A stretch of DNA of 64,000 nt from Streptococcus sp. 29887 (GCF_032595075.1 NZ_CP118735.1:1888001-1952000); one strand, 5' to 3'; shown: positions 20,801 through 31,052, counted from the first letter of the stretch. Numbers and translations are program-made. Notes: a model not told the origin generated them from the sequence alone.

Positions 20801-21766
20801 TTATTCTCCAACAGAAGCCCAGCGACTCGCTTGTTCCTGAATCACCTTAGCAGCTCCAAAATATAAATCTTTCAAAATTTCTTCACAGGTTTCTTCTTTA
20901 GTCACCAAGCCAGCAATCTGACCTGCCATAACCGAACCATTGACCACGTCACCATCAACAACGGCATTGCGAAGGGCACCTGCACCTAATTCTTCAATGG
21001 ATTCTGCAGAAATTTTCCCAGCAAGGAAGTCTTTTTCCGCAGCTGCATAGGCTGTCGAAAGCTTGTTCTTAATCGCACGCACCGAGTGACCTACAACGGA
21101 TGCCGATACTGTTGTGTCAATATCCTTAGCCTTGAGGACTTTTTCCTTATAGGCAGGGTGGGCGTTGGATTCTTTTGCTACAACAAAACGTGTTCCCACC
21201 TGAATAGCTTCTGCTCCCAACATAAAGGCCGCAGCAGCACCAGCACCATCTGCAATACCACCTGCAGCAATCACAGGAATAGATACGGCATCCACAACCT
21301 GACGAACCAGGGTCATAGTTGTCAATTTACCGATATGGCCACCTGCTTCCATCCCTTCTGCGATGACGGCATCAACTCCCAATTTTTCCATGCGTTTAGC
21401 AAGAGCCACACTCGGTACTACTGGAATCACAATGATACCAGCTGCGTGCAAGCGTTCCATGTATTTTCCAGGGTTCCCAGCTCCCGTTGTCACCACCTTG
21501 ACACCTTCTTCGATGACCAAGTCAACAATGTCATCCGCAAAAGGCGACAAAAGCATGATATTAACACCGAAAGGTTTGTCTGTGATGGACTTGACTTTAT
21601 CAATGTTTGCCTTGACAACTTCCTTGGGAGCATTACCTCCACCGATGATACCCAAACCACCAGCATTTGAAACCGCACCAGCCAAGTCACCATCAGCCAC
21701 CCAAGCCATACCACCTTGGAAAATCGGATAATCAATGTTCAATAATTCTGTAATCTTTGTTTTCAT
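20801..21766 (-). CDS. fabK: FMN-dependent enoyl-ACP reductase II FabK
   Basis: Last step of each elongation cycle, reducing trans-2-enoyl-ACP with NADH and FMN. FabK replaces the usual FabI in streptococci and is resistant to triclosan. The nitronate-monooxygenase-like TIM barrel shows YPIFQGGMAWVADGDLAGAV at the N-terminus, EGMEAGGHIG with the active-site His, and phosphate-binding PVIAAGGIADGAG. 321 residues is normal. Two FabT-type operators lie in the 167-base spacer before it, so it has its own controlled start as well as read-through from acpP. Confidence 0.97.
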   Translation of the reverse strand: MKTKITELLNIDYPIFQGGMAWVADGDLAGAVSNAGGLGIIGGGNAPKEVVKANIDKVKSITDKPFGVNIMLLSPFADDIVDLVIEEGVKVVTTGAGNPGKYMERLHAAGIIVIPVVPSVALAKRMEKLGVDAVIAEGMEAGGHIGKLTTMTLVRQVVDAVSIPVIAAGGIADGAGAAAAFMLGAEAIQVGTRFVVAKESNAHPAYKEKVLKAKDIDTTVSASVVGHSVRAIKNKLSTAYAAAEKDFLAGKISAESIEELGAGALRNAVVDGDVVNGSVMAGQIAGLVTKEETCEEILKDLYFGAAKVIQEQASRWASVGE

Positions 21767-21788
21767 ACTTCCCTCAATCTATATTTGC

Positions 21789-21823
21789 TTAGCTAATCAT
21801 TTGAACATCAAACAATTAGCTAA
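21789..21823. promoter_or_regulatory. FabT box nested in a larger palindrome upstream of fabK
   Basis: TTTGAACATCAAA (21800-21812) fits the FabT operator TTTGA-N3-TCAAA. It is flanked at equal distance by perfect inverted arms TTAGCTAAT (21789-21797) and ATTAGCTAA (21815-21823), making a 35-base palindrome. Confidence 0.7.
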
Positions 21824-21873
21824 ACAAGCGAGGGCAAAGCCCTCACTTGAAAATTAGTTTGACGCTTCAATGT

Positions 21874-21886
21874 TTTGAATATCAAA
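21874..21886. promoter_or_regulatory. FabT box upstream of fabK
   Basis: TTTGAATATCAAA, a perfect TTTGA-N3-TCAAA operator between acpP and fabK. A larger inverted pair TAGTTTGA/TCAAACTA overlaps it. Confidence 0.72.
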
Positions 21887-21900
21887 CTACTTATCCAAAG

Positions 21901-21922
21901 AAAAATGCTCACTAGCACTTTT
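21901..21922 (-). terminator. Terminator-like hairpin after acpP
   Basis: On the minus strand, AAAAGTGCT, a 4-base loop, AGCATTTTT with one G-U pair. Probably a partial terminator that lets acpP be expressed above fabK. Confidence 0.65.
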
Positions 21923-21933
21923 CTCTTGAAATC

Positions 21934-22158
21934 TTATTTAGTTTTTTCTTCAACGTAAGCAACCAATTCGCCTACAGTTGTCAATCCTTCTTCTGTGTCG
22001 ATTTGGATGTCAAACGCATCTTCGATTTCAGAGATAACTTGGAAAAGATCCAATGAATCTGCATCTAAATCTTCAAAAGTTGTTGTAAGGGTTACTTCTT
22101 CTGCTTCCTTACCCAATTCTTCAACGATAATTTCTTGTACTTTTTCAAATACTGCCAT
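21934..22158 (-). CDS. acpP: Acyl carrier protein
   Basis: Carries the growing acyl chain on a phosphopantetheine arm, attached by AcpS (gene at 27959). The 74-residue acidic protein has the attachment Ser35 in [12 protein letters not shown]. Starts [15 protein letters not shown] with AAAGGAG upstream. It lies between fabH and fabK with a hairpin on each side, the usual arrangement for expressing ACP in excess. Confidence 0.95.
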   Translation of the reverse strand: MAVFEKVQEIIVEELGKEAEEVTLTTTFEDLDADSLDLFQVISEIEDAFDIQIDTEEGLTTVGELVAYVEEKTK

Positions 22159-22193
22159 GATAGTGCTCCTTTTTATATAAAAATATTTTTAAT

Positions 22194-22208
22194 CTTGCCA
22201 GAGGCAAG
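22194..22208. other. Small hairpin between fabH and acpP
   Basis: CTTGCC, a 3-base loop, GGCAAG. On the minus strand it is followed by an AT-rich stretch rather than a pure T run. It may stabilise the acpP message or end some fabH transcripts. Confidence 0.45.
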
Positions 22209-22215
22209 GAATTAA

Positions 22216-23193
22216 CTAAAGTTTAAGTAGTAGCGTTCCCCAAGTCAGACCGCCACCAAATCCTGCCAATACAACCGTTTGGCTACCGTCCAAGCGCAGA
22301 CTACCTGCCTCCACACATTCTGATAAAAGAATAGGGATACTAGCTGCACTGGTATTGCCATAGTGCATCATATTGGCTGGAAATTTCTCAATGCCAAGAC
22401 CCAGCTTTCGTGCCATCTTGTCCAAAATCCGACTATTTGCCTGATGAAGCAGGAAGTAATCCACCTCATCACCAGTCAAACCCTGACTGTCTAGTAGCTC
22501 TGCGATGGTCTTGGTCACATCGCGAACAGCAAACTCGAAAATCGCTCTGCCATCCATCTGCAAATAGGTCTGATTACTTCCTTCTTTTGAAAAGGGAGAA
22601 TGCAGGCCCGTCTGACCAGAAGTTAAACTAAGGCCACGACTGCCATCTGTTCGATTGATTTCCGCTAGAAAATGCTGCTCAGGACTAGCTTCCAGCAATA
22701 CGCCACCAGCACCATCCCCAAACAAGACCGCTGTTCCACGATCTGTCCAGTCAACCGTCTTGGACAAGACCTCTGCTCCAATCACGATTCCCTTTTGGTA
22801 GATACCAGAGGAGATCAGTTTGTCGGCGGTGGACAGGGCGAATACGAAGCCCGAACAAGCTGCAACGAGATCATAGGCAAAAGCCTTCTTGGCACCGATT
22901 GTAGCCTGAACCCGAGCTGCCGTTGACGGCATAGCTGAATCTGGTGTAATGGTAGCAACGATGATGAAGTCAATGGCTTCAGCAGCTATACCTGACTTGT
23001 CTAGCAGGTCTTGGGCAACACGACTGGCTAAATCGCTGGTATTCTCATCGACTGTAATTCGTCGTTGTCGAATACCTGTCCTAGAAACAATCCACTCATC
23101 ACTGGTATCCATGATTTGGGCTAAATCATCATTGCTCACAATTCGTTCAGGAACATAGTGGGCAACCTGACTGATTTTAGCGAAGGTTCTCAT
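22216..23193 (-). CDS. fabH: 3-oxoacyl-ACP synthase III FabH
   Basis: Starts each fatty acid by condensing acetyl-CoA (or another acyl-CoA primer) with malonyl-ACP. The catalytic triad is visible: Cys113 in DLVAACSGF, the His of LLHQANSRI and the Asn of YGNTSAAS. 325 residues, as usual. GGAGG precedes the ATG, which overlaps the fabT stop by 4 bases, coupling regulator and first enzyme. Confidence 0.97.
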   Translation of the reverse strand: MRTFAKISQVAHYVPERIVSNDDLAQIMDTSDEWIVSRTGIRQRRITVDENTSDLASRVAQDLLDKSGIAAEAIDFIIVATITPDSAMPSTAARVQATIGAKKAFAYDLVAACSGFVFALSTADKLISSGIYQKGIVIGAEVLSKTVDWTDRGTAVLFGDGAGGVLLEASPEQHFLAEINRTDGSRGLSLTSGQTGLHSPFSKEGSNQTYLQMDGRAIFEFAVRDVTKTIAELLDSQGLTGDEVDYFLLHQANSRILDKMARKLGLGIEKFPANMMHYGNTSAASIPILLSECVEAGSLRLDGSQTVVLAGFGGGLTWGTLLLKL

Positions 23194-23624
23194 TTCAAAT
23201 CCTCCAAGAAATTATAGAGTTTGTAGAGCCCTTTTTTCATCACTTGGTATTCTGCCTCATCCATCCCGTCTGTAATCTGCTTGACCATTTCATTATGAAA
23301 TTTTCGGTGCAAACGATAGACCAGACGACCTTTCTTGGTCAAATAGAGATGAACCACCCGTCTATCTTTAGTGGAACGAATTCGCTCAACATAGCCTTTT
23401 CGTTCTAAATTATTTAGACTGGTCGTTACCGTACCAAGTGTGACCATCAAAGTACGAGCTACATCGCTCGGCGTCGCTCCAGCGATTTCACCGATGACGT
23501 CAATGGTATGCATTTCCTTAATAGAAATATCATTGAAACGACTACCTCGAAGACTTGTTTCTTCAATCACCAACACATTATTAAATATAGCGGTCAGGTA
23601 TTCATTGATTTTTGAATCTTCCAA
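23190..23624 (-). CDS. fabT: MarR-family repressor FabT of fatty-acid synthesis
   Basis: Represses the fatty-acid genes when long-chain acyl-ACP is available. The 144-residue MarR fold has its winged helix at about residues 40-100 ([24 protein letters not shown]..., wing [13 protein letters not shown] in part). The start is a TTG at 23624, seven bases after GGAGG. A FabT box overlaps the -35 of its own promoter and another follows the -10, so it is autoregulated, as known in pneumococcus. Confidence 0.93.
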   Translation of the reverse strand: MEDSKINEYLTAIFNNVLVIEETSLRGSRFNDISIKEMHTIDVIGEIAGATPSDVARTLMVTLGTVTTSLNNLERKGYVERIRSTKDRRVVHLYLTKKGRLVYRLHRKFHNEMVKQITDGMDEAEYQVMKKGLYKLYNFLEDLK

Positions 23625-23640
23625 AACAGGCCTCCTTTAC

Positions 23641-23682
23641 TTTGATATTCAAAGTATAAGCCAAAATAATTTGAATGTCAAA
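23641..23682 (-). promoter_or_regulatory. fabT promoter with two FabT boxes
   Basis: Minus-strand -35 TTGACA (23676-23681), 17-base spacer, -10 TATACT (23653-23658). FabT boxes TTTGAATGTCAAA (23670-23682) and TTTGATATTCAAA (23641-23653) cover the -35 and the region just downstream of the -10. Confidence 0.82.
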
Positions 23683-23703
23683 TATTTTTTCTAAAAAATT
23701 AAA

Positions 23704-24495
23704 TTATTTTCCTGTGAATACTGGTCTTCTCCGCTCAGCGTGGGCCCGAACACCTTCTTTAAAATCTTCTTTAAAAGCCAAGCTTTCTTGCAAGTTCAAC
23801 TCTAAGCGGCGATAGGATTGCCAGTCCTTGAATTGACTTTCCCAGACCAGTTGCTTTATGGCAACATAAGAGTTGATAGATCCACGCGTGAGTTTCTTAA
23901 GGACCTGCTGAACCGTTTTTTCCAACTTTTCTGGCTCAACCAGCTTATAAACGATACCGTATTCCAAGGCTTTCTCAGCAGATAAGCCTTCACCAGTCAT
24001 AGCCAACTGGCTGGCACGATTGGCACCAATAGCACGACTAAGCAGAAAAATTCCACCCGCGTCTGGTGCAAGACCAATACCAACAAAAGCTTGGATAAAT
24101 TTAGTCTTAGTAGAGGAGATTACAAAATCAGCCGCCACTGCCATATTGGCTGCCGCACCCGCCACCGCACCATCGGTGACCATAATGACAACTTTAGGAA
24201 GTTGTTTAAGGGCGAAGGAAATGTCATTAACCAGCTCCGCAATGCGGACCAAGGAAGGAATATCATCCTCATCCACTGCTCGCTTCATCTCTACCAGATC
24301 ACCACCAACAGAGAATATAGGTCCAGCAGCAGCTATCTGGAGAAAGTGGACTTGGTCATTCTGAGCCGTTTCTTCGATGGCAGCAAGAATTTCTTCACAC
24401 ATAGGGATGTTAAAACCATTAGCCACATGGGGACGATTAAAGGTTAGAACGGCAAGATTTCCTGTTACCTGATAGGAAATTGTTTGGTAGGTCAT
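23704..24495 (-). CDS. fabM: trans-2-decenoyl-ACP isomerase FabM
   Basis: Crotonase-superfamily protein whose place at the head of the fab cluster marks it as FabM. It converts trans-2- to cis-3-decenoyl-ACP and so starts unsaturated fatty acids in streptococci. Crotonase features are [14 protein letters not shown] (oxyanion hole) and [16 protein letters not shown]; the Asp-containing [13 protein letters not shown] is the isomerase-type active site. The start at 24495 (MTYQTISYQ) gives 263 residues with AAAGGAG upstream; 16 further in-frame codons upstream look noncoding. A generic enoyl-CoA hydratase is possible by sequence alone, but the context strongly favours FabM. Confidence 0.88.
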   Translation of the reverse strand: MTYQTISYQVTGNLAVLTFNRPHVANGFNIPMCEEILAAIEETAQNDQVHFLQIAAAGPIFSVGGDLVEMKRAVDEDDIPSLVRIAELVNDISFALKQLPKVVIMVTDGAVAGAAANMAVAADFVISSTKTKFIQAFVGIGLAPDAGGIFLLSRAIGANRASQLAMTGEGLSAEKALEYGIVYKLVEPEKLEKTVQQVLKKLTRGSINSYVAIKQLVWESQFKDWQSYRRLELNLQESLAFKEDFKEGVRAHAERRRPVFTGK

Positions 24496-24531
24496 CTCTT
24501 CTCCTTTGAAAATGATTTGATCGTTAAAACA

Positions 24532-24591
24532 TTTGAATATCAAATTTCAAACTCTTGTATCTCATTCTAGCACAGATTTGCAATTTGTCAC
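24532..24591 (-). promoter_or_regulatory. fabM promoter and FabT box
   Basis: FabT box TTTGAATATCAAA (24532-24544) lies between the fabM start and a probable minus-strand promoter GTGACA (24586-24591), 16 bases, TAGAAT (24564-24569). Binding there would block elongation just after the start. Confidence 0.68.
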
Positions 24592-24621
24592 TATTTTTCC
24601 AAAAATATAGTGTGACATCCG

Positions 24622-24649
24622 AAAAAAAGCTGGCAAAACCAACTTTTTC
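24622..24649. terminator. Terminator after the HAD hydrolase gene
   Basis: AAAAAGCTGG, loop, CCAACTTTTT with a G-U pair and extra A and T on the outside. It ends the minus-strand HAD gene, and the fab cluster starts beyond it. Confidence 0.8.
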
Positions 24650-24651
24650 TA

Positions 24652-25293
24652 TTAAACATCTAAGTCATTCATTGCCTGTCCTAAGCTATCTACTAACCTA
24701 TCAGCTTGGGACTGGTCGATACCGTAATGCCGATCCCGAATAGCCCAGACAGTCAGATTTGCCGCTTTTGCTGCAGCTATCCCTTTGGAACTGTCTTCAA
24801 AGACCAAAATATCCTTTTTATCCACTCCTAAAGCTTGGACTGCTTGTTCATACACTGCTGGATGTGGCTTTGGTGCTTGACAATCCATACCCGAAAAAGT
24901 TTGATCAAAGTATGTTGCAATTCCCGCCTCAGACAAGGCACGCTCAATCTCTGCTCCATCTGTATTGGACGCCAATACCAAAGGGAGGCCCTTGTTTTTT
25001 AACCGCTCCAGACTATCTCTTACATCTGGAAACAGGCGCTCAGCATAAGGTGTTGGACGTTCTTCCTTATAGAGCCGGTATTCTGCTTCTAAGGCTGGCA
25101 CATCCCAATTTTCATAATCATCTGCTAAAATTCGCTTCCACATTTGGCTGGCTCTTCCACCAACAAAAATAGATGGTTCCAAGTGCTCTACTGATAAGCC
25201 CTTCGTAGCTAGAAAATCAATTCGGCGTTGAAAATAAAACGTTTCCGTATCAAACAGGACACCATCCATATCAAAAATAATTGCTTTTACCAT
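24652..25293 (-). CDS. HAD-superfamily hydrolase, beta-phosphoglucomutase-like
   Basis: 213-residue HAD enzyme with a small helical cap. Motif I is DMDGVLFDTE (Asp8 nucleophile), motif II LASNTDG, the Lys of motif III in APKPHPAVYEQA, and motif IV VFEDSSKGI. This is the beta-PGM/phosphatase subclass, acting on a phosphorylated sugar or similar metabolite; the exact substrate cannot be assigned. It is a single gene between the fab cluster and aspartokinase. Confidence 0.85.
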   Translation of the reverse strand: MVKAIIFDMDGVLFDTETFYFQRRIDFLATKGLSVEHLEPSIFVGGRASQMWKRILADDYENWDVPALEAEYRLYKEERPTPYAERLFPDVRDSLERLKNKGLPLVLASNTDGAEIERALSEAGIATYFDQTFSGMDCQAPKPHPAVYEQAVQALGVDKKDILVFEDSSKGIAAAKAANLTVWAIRDRHYGIDQSQADRLVDSLGQAMNDLDV

Positions 25294-25412
25294 GTCTTTC
25301 TCCTATTCCTATCTATTGTAACATAGGCGGAAGTTTTTTTGTTTTCAGAAAATTTTCGAGAGAGCAATTGTTCGTTTTAAAGATCAGTAGCCATAAGATT
25401 TGCTTATAAGTA

Positions 25413-25441
25413 CTGACAATCCCTTACTATTCTGCTATAAT
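25413..25441 (+). promoter_or_regulatory. Promoter of the aspartokinase gene
   Basis: CTGACA (25413-25418), 17-base spacer, TATAAT (25436-25441), 26 bases before the ATG. Confidence 0.7.
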
Positions 25442-25467
25442 AGAAAAAAATATCCTAGGAGTTACAG

Positions 25468-26823
25468 ATGAAAGTGATTAAGTTTGGCGGAAGTTCTCTC
25501 GCTTCTGCTAGTCAATTAGAAAAAGTATTCAATATTGTCCAATCAGACCCTGAGCGTCGCTTTGTCGTTGTTTCAGCACCTGGCAAACGAAACGCTGAAG
25601 ATACCAAGGTTACCGATGCCTTGATTAAGTACTACAAGGACTATATCCATGGAAAAGATGTTACTGCAAGTCAAGAATGGATTATCAATCGCTATCAGGC
25701 AATGGTTGATGAGCTTGGATTTACAGCTAAAAGCATGAAAAAAATCGCTGAAAGCATCAAGGATTTAGCAAGTTTGCCAATCGAAAACAACGATTTTCTC
25801 TATGATGCTTTCCTAGCTGCTGGTGAAGATAACAATGCAAAATTGATTGCCGAATACTTCACCTTTAAAGGCTTACCAGCTCGCTATGTTCATCCGAAAA
25901 AAGCTGGCATCATCGTCAGCTCTGAACCAGGTAACGCTCGAATTCTTCCATCCAGCTATGATAAAATCGAGGAACTTCGTAATTCAGATGAAATTTTGAT
26001 TATCCCTGGTTTCTTTGGTGTTACGATTGACAATCAAATTTGTACCTTCTCACGTGGAGGGTCAGACATCACTGGGTCTATCGTAGCAGCTGGTGTTAAA
26101 GCCGATTTATACGAAAACTTTACCGATGTAGATGGCATCTTTGCTGCCCATCCTGGTATTATAAAAAATCCACATTCTATCAAGGAATTGACTTATCGTG
26201 AGATGCGCGAATTGGCCTATGCTGGTTTCTCCGTGCTCCATGATGAGGCTCTTCTTCCAGCCTATCGCGGTCGCATTCCATTGGTTATTAAAAATACCAA
26301 TAATCCTGGTCATCCTGGCACTCGCATTGTTCACAAACACACTGAAGAAACTGTTCCTGTTGTTGGTATTGCGGCAGATGATGACTTCGTAAGTATCAAT
26401 ATGTCTAAGTACCTGATGAACCGTGAAGTTGGTTTTGGTCGCAAGGTTCTGCAAATTCTTGAAGATCTCAATATACGGTTTGAACATATGCCGACTGGTA
26501 TTGATGACCTATCTATCGTTCTCCGCGAGCGTGAGTTAACGCCTATCAAGGAGGAAGAAATCCTTCGTCAACTCAAGACCAAACTAGAAGTTGATAAGGC
26601 AGAAATTGAACATGGGCTCTCTACCATCATGATTGTTGGTGAAAATATGAAGAGCCATGTCGGTGTAACTGCTACTGCAACGGCTGCACTTTCTCAACAA
26701 AATGTCAACCTGGCCATGATTTCGCAAGGTGCCAGCGAAGTTTCCGTTATGTTCGTTGTCAAAACAGAAGAAAAAGAGAAGGCTCTCAAGGCCCTCTACG
26801 ATGCATTTTTTGAGGAGAAATAA
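25468..26823 (+). CDS. Aspartate kinase
   Basis: Phosphorylates aspartate, the first step towards lysine, threonine, methionine and diaminopimelate. KFGGSS at the N-terminus and SRGGSDITGS form the amino-acid-kinase site. The C-terminal 150 residues hold two ACT-type regulatory domains (VVGIAADDDFVSINM..., TIMIVGENMKSHVGV...), so feedback inhibition is expected; the effector is not readable. 451 residues is the streptococcal form (monofunctional, no homoserine dehydrogenase part). GGAG precedes the ATG and a strong terminator follows. Called lysC or thrA in different genomes. Confidence 0.93.
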   Translation: MKVIKFGGSSLASASQLEKVFNIVQSDPERRFVVVSAPGKRNAEDTKVTDALIKYYKDYIHGKDVTASQEWIINRYQAMVDELGFTAKSMKKIAESIKDLASLPIENNDFLYDAFLAAGEDNNAKLIAEYFTFKGLPARYVHPKKAGIIVSSEPGNARILPSSYDKIEELRNSDEILIIPGFFGVTIDNQICTFSRGGSDITGSIVAAGVKADLYENFTDVDGIFAAHPGIIKNPHSIKELTYREMRELAYAGFSVLHDEALLPAYRGRIPLVIKNTNNPGHPGTRIVHKHTEETVPVVGIAADDDFVSINMSKYLMNREVGFGRKVLQILEDLNIRFEHMPTGIDDLSIVLRERELTPIKEEEILRQLKTKLEVDKAEIEHGLSTIMIVGENMKSHVGVTATATAALSQQNVNLAMISQGASEVSVMFVVKTEEKEKALKALYDAFFEEK

Positions 26824-26826
26824 GTA

Positions 26827-26864
26827 AAAACCATGCTAGATTACTTCCTAGCATGGTTTTTTTT
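26827..26864. terminator. Terminator between aspartokinase and alr
   Basis: AAAACCATGCTAG, a short loop, CTAGCATGGTTTT and four more T. It serves both converging genes. Confidence 0.88.
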
Positions 26865-27966
26865 ATTCGAAAAAGCGTGGCAAACGGTCAGTTAATAGGC
26901 AGACAACCTCATAATTGATAGTACCAATATAGTCTGCCCAATCTTGGACGCTAATGTTATTTTCTTTATCCTGCCCGATCAAGGTAACCCTTTCACCAAT
27001 TGGATAGTAGTCTGGTAGGCGAATGGTAATTTGATCCATCGAAATACGACCTACTATTTCACAAGGTTTGCCATCGACTAAAACATGAAATCCTTGCAAA
27101 CTTCTCACCATTCCATCCGCATAGCCAATCGGAACGGTGGCAATCCACTCTGTTTCTGGGCTAGTATAAGTAGCTCCATAACCAATGACAGTTCCAGCCT
27201 GAACCTGCTTGACATGGACAATTTCCGAAACCAGGGACAAGGCTGGCTCCACCGAAAATGGTAATTCTAGGGTCCTCCCACTTGGGTTCATTCCGTAGAG
27301 AATATTGCCCAGACGAACCAGATTAAAGACAGTGTCTGTATGCCAAATGCTGGTCGCAGAATTGCTGGCATGAACCCAGCGTGGCAAACGTGGCAAGAGA
27401 GCCAAATAAGCTTTAAAGCTAGACAACTGTTCTTGGAATTGCCTGTCATCTACCTCGTCTGCTGTTGCAAAATGGGTAAAAATACCTTCTAGCTCAAACT
27501 CTAAATCATCTAACAAATCCAGAGCCTGTTGCAATTCCTCCTCACTTCGAAAACCAATTCGCCCCATACCCGTATCGATTTTTAAATGAACTGCTAGTCC
27601 AGCCAAATCCAAATCTAGCTTAGCTACTTGGGTCAGCCATTCTAAACTGGCAACTGTCACGCTAATATTTAACTGATGAGCTAGGGCTAAGAAGTTCGGA
27701 GGCACAATACCTAAAATCAAAATAGGATCTTCAATACCTGCCCTACGCAATTCTAAAGCCTCGTCCAAGTTAGATACGCAAAAACCAGTTACCTTACTGG
27801 ATAATTTCCTTGCTACTGCAACTGCCCCATGACCATAAGCATTAGCCTTAACAACCGCGAAGGCCGCGGTCTTATTTGGCAAACCACCCATCACTTTTTC
27901 CAGATTAGCGACGATAGCATCTAAATGAATACCTACTTGCGTGGGGCGATGTTCACTCTCAATCAT
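26863..27966 (-). CDS. alr: Alanine racemase
   Basis: PLP enzyme that makes D-alanine for peptidoglycan and teichoic acids. The PLP lysine is Lys40 in [13 protein letters not shown], and the second catalytic base Tyr is in [13 protein letters not shown]. 367 residues from the ATG at 27966, which has GGAGGAGA just before it and overlaps the end of acpS by 8 bases. The frame is open 11 codons further up, inside acpS, and that extension is rejected. acpS-alr is a conserved streptococcal pair. Confidence 0.96.
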   Translation of the reverse strand: MIESEHRPTQVGIHLDAIVANLEKVMGGLPNKTAAFAVVKANAYGHGAVAVARKLSSKVTGFCVSNLDEALELRRAGIEDPILILGIVPPNFLALAHQLNISVTVASLEWLTQVAKLDLDLAGLAVHLKIDTGMGRIGFRSEEELQQALDLLDDLEFELEGIFTHFATADEVDDRQFQEQLSSFKAYLALLPRLPRWVHASNSATSIWHTDTVFNLVRLGNILYGMNPSGRTLELPFSVEPALSLVSEIVHVKQVQAGTVIGYGATYTSPETEWIATVPIGYADGMVRSLQGFHVLVDGKPCEIVGRISMDQITIRLPDYYPIGERVTLIGQDKENNISVQDWADYIGTINYEVVCLLTDRLPRFFE

Positions 27967-28318
27967 CTTTCTCCTCCAAAATAACACTAGCCTGGGCAAA
28001 ATTCCCTGAATGACTAATGCTCAACCATACTTTCCCTGAAAAATGTCTAGAAACTAAGCAAGGGGCACCGTTACTAGCATTTGAAATGTCAATATCTTGA
28101 AAAGTAACCTTGCCAATCCCAGTACCTAAAGCCTTAACGAAAGCTTCTTTAGCGGCCCAACGGCCCGCCAGATATTCCAACTGGCGACGACCTTGTAACC
28201 CTTGATAGCGTTCAAATTCTCTTTCTGTTAAAATCCGTTTGGGAAAATCATTATGTTTCTTTCTAGCACGCTCAATCGCCTCTATTTCTTGAAGGTCAAT
28301 ACCATGCCCAACTATCAT
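27959..28318 (-). CDS. acpS: Holo-ACP synthase
   Basis: Transfers 4'-phosphopantetheine from CoA to the Ser of acyl carrier protein (acpP at 21934). 119 residues with the two magnesium-binding signatures: [10 protein letters not shown] near the N-terminus (Asp8) and [16 protein letters not shown] with the Glu. It is followed directly by alr. secA lies upstream behind a terminator, so acpS-alr must have a promoter in the short gap around 28319-28362, which I could not define. Confidence 0.95.
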   Translation of the reverse strand: MIVGHGIDLQEIEAIERARKKHNDFPKRILTEREFERYQGLQGRRQLEYLAGRWAAKEAFVKALGTGIGKVTFQDIDISNASNGAPCLVSRHFSGKVWLSISHSGNFAQASVILEEKDD

Positions 28319-28362
28319 TGAAACCTCGCCTCATTTTCACATTTCATCCTTTGGAACAATTG

Positions 28363-28393
28363 AAAAGGGACTGGACAGCCGTCCAGTCCTTTG
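28363..28393 (-). terminator. secA terminator
   Basis: Minus strand: GGACTGGAC, loop, GTCCAGTCC, then CTTTT, after the secA stop codon. Confidence 0.85.
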
Positions 28394-28400
28394 TTCTTTG

Positions 28401-30926
28401 CTATTTACGGCCGTGACAATTTTTAAATTTCTTACCAGACTGACATGGGCATGGTGCATTTCGATCTACGCCTTCGAAAGATACTTGTTCTTTCACCATG
28501 GCAGACTGCGCCGGAATAATATTTTTCACTGCTGTTGTATGAGATTCTTGTCTTGCACGCTCACGCTCAATATTATCGTGGATTTGAGCCTTCATCATTA
28601 AACGAGTGACCTCAAACTCAATAGCACCAATCATATCATTAAACATAGTAAAAGCTTCTGATTGGTATTCAACAATTGGATTGTTTTGAGCGTAACCACG
28701 CAAACTAACAGCATTACGCAACTGATCTAAGGAATCAATATGATCTGTCCATTTGCTATCTACTACACGGAGAATAAGGACCTTTTGGAACTCACGAACC
28801 CGCTCTTCATCACGTAATTTTTCAACCTGTGAAGCATAGACTGACAAGGCACGTTCATAGAGTTCATCAATAATTTCCTGCTTACTCAAATCCTCCAGAT
28901 AAGCCAGACTTAAACTACCTTCCTCAACCAAATTAGCATGTGCAAATTGAGCAATCGCTGCCACTGCTTCTTCTTTAGAACTCAAGAAATGACCTTCCAC
29001 CTGGCGCTCAATGGTACGCTTGATCATGGCTTTAATTTCTGGAGCTAAATCTCGATCAGCTGTAATGACATCGTGACGTTGACTGTATATAATCTCACGT
29101 TGCTCACGCATGACATCATCGTATTGAAGAACTTGTTTACGGGAATCATAGTTATTTCCTTCAACACGTTTTTGGGCTGCTTCAACTTGTCTAGTCAACA
29201 TCTTAGACTTAATAACAGATTCTTCCTCAGTCAAGTTCATACGTTCCATAAAGGCCTTAATTCGTTCCGAGCCAAAACGCTTCATCAAATCGTCTTCCAA
29301 TGAGAGATAGAATTGAGATTCCCCCTTGTCCCCTTGACGTCCTGCACGTCCACGGAGCTGGTTATCAATACGTCGACTTTCATGTCGCTCTGTTCCGATA
29401 ACACATAGCCCCCCTAGTTCCAGCACTCCAGGTCCTAATTTAATGTCTGTACCCCGACCTGCCATGTTAGTCGCAATGGTAACAGCTCCGCGCTGACCAG
29501 CATTCATAATAATTTGGGCCTCACGGTAATGGTTTTTTGCATTCAATACCTCATGAGGAATACCCGCAGCGACCAAACGTTGGGATAGATAGTCAGAAGT
29601 TTCCACAGCCACCGTACCCACAAGAACCGGTTGGCCCTTTTCATAACGGCGTTTGACATCCGCAACTACTGCATTGAACTTATATTCCAAGCTTGGATAC
29701 AATAAGTCTTCATGATCAATACGTTGGATAGGACGGTTGGTTGGAATTGGAATAATACGAATATTATAAATTTCGCGGAATTCCTCTTCTTCCGTCTTAC
29801 CTGTACCAGTCATTCCTGCTAGTTTTTTATACATACGGAATAAGTTCTGGTAGGTAATAGAGGCACTAGTCTTGGATTCATTTTGAACCGGTACACCTTC
29901 CTTGGCTTCAATGGCTTGGTGAAGTCCATCAGAATAACGACGACCTTCCATGGTACGACCCGTAAACGGATCGATAATCATAACCTCTTGCTCTTCATTC
30001 ACAAGATAATCTACATCGTAGGTCATGATATAGTTGGCACGAAGTGCATTGTCCAAGAAGTGAGTAATAGCTACATTTTCAATATCATACAAGTTATCTA
30101 ACTTGAAGAATTTCTCAGCCTTGTCAATCCCTGAGTCTGACAAACCAATCGTTTTAGATGGTACATCAATGATGTAGTCTTCGCTATTTAAGGATTTGAC
30201 CAACTTATCCGCCAAGAAATAGAGCTGATTGGTTTCTGAACCCTGAGGACCAGATACAATCAAAGGTGTACGTGCTTCATCAATCAGGATAGAATCGACC
30301 TCATCGACCAAGGCATAGTTGAGCGGACGCTGTACCATATCTTCCGCACGCACAACCATGTTATCACGAAGATAGTCAAAACCGATTTCAGAGTTGGTCG
30401 AATAGGTAATGTCACAGTTATAGGCTTCACGTTTTTCAAAAGGTGACTTAGCCGCGAGGTTAATCCCCACAGACAAGCCTAGCCAAGAATAAAGCTCACC
30501 CATCTCTGTTGCATCACGAGTTGATAAGTATTCGTTTACCGTTACAACGTGTACTCCTTCGCCTGAAAGAGCATTGAGATAAACTGGCATGGTCGCAGTA
30601 AGGGTTTTTCCTTCACCTGTACGCATCTCTGGCACATCACCATTATGGAGAACAATCCCCCCCATAACCTGCACCTTATAAGGATAAAGTCCCAAGACAC
30701 GTTTTGCAGCCTCTCGCACAACCGCATAGGCTTCATATAACAAGTCATCCAAGGACTCTCCGTTTTTGTATCGCTCTTTAAATTCATTGGTCTTAGCTTG
30801 TAATTGCTCGTCAGTCAGGGCTTCCATCTCTTCTGCATAAGAGAAAACCTTATCTGCCATTCTTTCAAGTTTTCTTTGTTCTCCCTTGTCATTTTCGATC
30901 AGAGAACGAAGTTTGTTTGCTAACAT
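28401..30926 (-). CDS. secA: Protein translocase ATPase SecA
   Basis: Motor ATPase that pushes preproteins through SecYEG. 841 residues. Walker A is [20 protein letters not shown], the DEAD-type Walker B region [16 protein letters not shown], and the second ATPase domain has [11 protein letters not shown]. The C-terminal zinc site [14 protein letters not shown] (Cys-X-Cys-X8-Cys-His), used for SecB/phospholipid contact in other bacteria, is intact. I choose the start at 30926 because AGGA sits 8 bases upstream; an ATG three codons earlier has no spacing. This is the housekeeping SecA, not the accessory SecA2. Confidence 0.97.
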   Translation of the reverse strand: MLANKLRSLIENDKGEQRKLERMADKVFSYAEEMEALTDEQLQAKTNEFKERYKNGESLDDLLYEAYAVVREAAKRVLGLYPYKVQVMGGIVLHNGDVPEMRTGEGKTLTATMPVYLNALSGEGVHVVTVNEYLSTRDATEMGELYSWLGLSVGINLAAKSPFEKREAYNCDITYSTNSEIGFDYLRDNMVVRAEDMVQRPLNYALVDEVDSILIDEARTPLIVSGPQGSETNQLYFLADKLVKSLNSEDYIIDVPSKTIGLSDSGIDKAEKFFKLDNLYDIENVAITHFLDNALRANYIMTYDVDYLVNEEQEVMIIDPFTGRTMEGRRYSDGLHQAIEAKEGVPVQNESKTSASITYQNLFRMYKKLAGMTGTGKTEEEEFREIYNIRIIPIPTNRPIQRIDHEDLLYPSLEYKFNAVVADVKRRYEKGQPVLVGTVAVETSDYLSQRLVAAGIPHEVLNAKNHYREAQIIMNAGQRGAVTIATNMAGRGTDIKLGPGVLELGGLCVIGTERHESRRIDNQLRGRAGRQGDKGESQFYLSLEDDLMKRFGSERIKAFMERMNLTEEESVIKSKMLTRQVEAAQKRVEGNNYDSRKQVLQYDDVMREQREIIYSQRHDVITADRDLAPEIKAMIKRTIERQVEGHFLSSKEEAVAAIAQFAHANLVEEGSLSLAYLEDLSKQEIIDELYERALSVYASQVEKLRDEERVREFQKVLILRVVDSKWTDHIDSLDQLRNAVSLRGYAQNNPIVEYQSEAFTMFNDMIGAIEFEVTRLMMKAQIHDNIERERARQESHTTAVKNIIPAQSAMVKEQVSFEGVDRNAPCPCQSGKKFKNCHGRK

Positions 30927-30962
30927 ATATTTCATCCTATTTCAAGTTTTAATCAATAATCT

Positions 30963-30991
30963 ATTGTAGCAAAAAAATAGTTAATTTTCAA
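30963..30991 (-). promoter_or_regulatory. secA promoter
   Basis: Minus strand: TTGAAA (30986-30991), 17-base spacer, TACAAT (30963-30968). Confidence 0.7.
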
Positions 30992-31024
30992 GATTTCCCC
31001 TCTTGTATCCAAGAAAGGCACACA

Positions 31025-31051
31025 AAAAAATCCGAACAAGTCGGATTTTTC
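31025..31051 (-). terminator. scrK terminator
   Basis: AAAATCCGA, 5-base loop, TCGGATTTTT, directly after the scrK stop; A and T runs on both sides. Confidence 0.85.
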
Positions 31052-31052
31052 A

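Noticed and set aside
21828..21844. GAGGGC/GCCCTC hairpin as a terminator before fabK
   Set aside because: No T run on either side; left as an unassigned stem in the FabT operator region.
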